From positions 1 through 5,373 of the forward strand of contig JAPHSC010000302.1 in assembly GCA_026193125.1 (NCBI GenBank): a DNA stretch of 5,373 nucleotides. Direction: 5' to 3'. This DNA is from Gammaproteobacteria bacterium. GTDB lineage: Bacteria > Pseudomonadota > Gammaproteobacteria > Steroidobacterales > BM003. Both the position numbers and the translations under genes were made by a program. Below, in pieces: positions 5,286-5,373 of this stretch. Every line of letters starts with the position of its first letter. Within the stretch, counting starts at the first letter, position 1. The notes beneath the pieces are model-generated. The model searched no databases and had not been told where the DNA came from. It worked only from the letters and a program-made list of their open reading frames with translations.

Positions 5286-5373
5286 CTCCCGACAAACCAG
5301 GCACCTGTCACCCTTTTAGACCGCTACCCTCAGGGGCTGGTCGCCAACTTCACCGTTCCCCGCGTCTCGTCTG
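5286..5373. other. 88-bp tail, no resolved gene
   Basis: After the TAG of the TolB/TPR gene I see no strong terminator hairpin. On the minus strand two frames are open from the right edge, one to a TGA at 5330-5332 and one to a TAA at 5316-5318. Either could be the C-terminal end of a convergent gene lying mostly outside the window, but 14 to 19 codons are too few to tell. Confidence 0.4.
5300..5312. repeat. GGCACCTGTCACC element just past the TolB/TPR gene stop
   Basis: It begins 15 nt after the stop codon and is followed by CTTTT. The overlapping CAGG-CA-CCTG (5298-5307) is an inverted repeat with a 2-nt centre. It resembles the element after the PLD gene (1903-1915) when both are read on the minus strand, with 10 of 13 positions equal. 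It may belong to a family of small dispersed extragenic repeats; the CTTTT could also be part of a weak terminator. Confidence 0.3.

Overview
The window reads as chromosomal DNA of a Gram-negative bacterium, most likely an environmental (possibly marine) gammaproteobacterium. The support is two lipoprotein signal peptides, a periplasmic phospholipase-D/ClsC-type enzyme, a TolB-like/TPR membrane protein of a kind common in such bacteria, and a coding GC near 60% in the stretch I counted. The taxonomic guess is an inference from protein style, not a database result.

Layout: (1) Positions 1-1390, minus strand: the N-terminal 463 codons of a large lipoprotein that runs off the left edge. It has a lipobox signal, a cadherin-like beta-sandwich domain, then four tandem units with an exact 85-residue (255-bp) period. 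(2) 1391-1921: a 531-bp gap with no convincing gene, lower in GC, holding several short dyads. (3) 1922-3451, minus strand: a 509-residue lipoprotein with two HKD motifs, a ClsC-like cardiolipin synthase/phospholipase D. (4) 3452-3617: a divergent promoter region with a perfect 5-bp-arm dyad. (5) 3618-5285, plus strand: a 555-residue protein with two membrane segments, a TolB-like domain and a TPR array. (6) 5286-5373: a tail with no resolved gene.

All three genes act at the cell envelope, but only genes 2 and 3 are close enough (divergent, about 170 bp) to share a control region. The repeat lipoprotein is co-oriented with the PLD gene but separated by 531 bp, so it probably has its own promoter. 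I see no mobile element, RNA gene, CRISPR array or clear new defence or metabolic system. The most unusual material is the repeat lipoprotein: three full repeats (255 residues) without a single Lys, Arg or His, and an unseen C-terminus.
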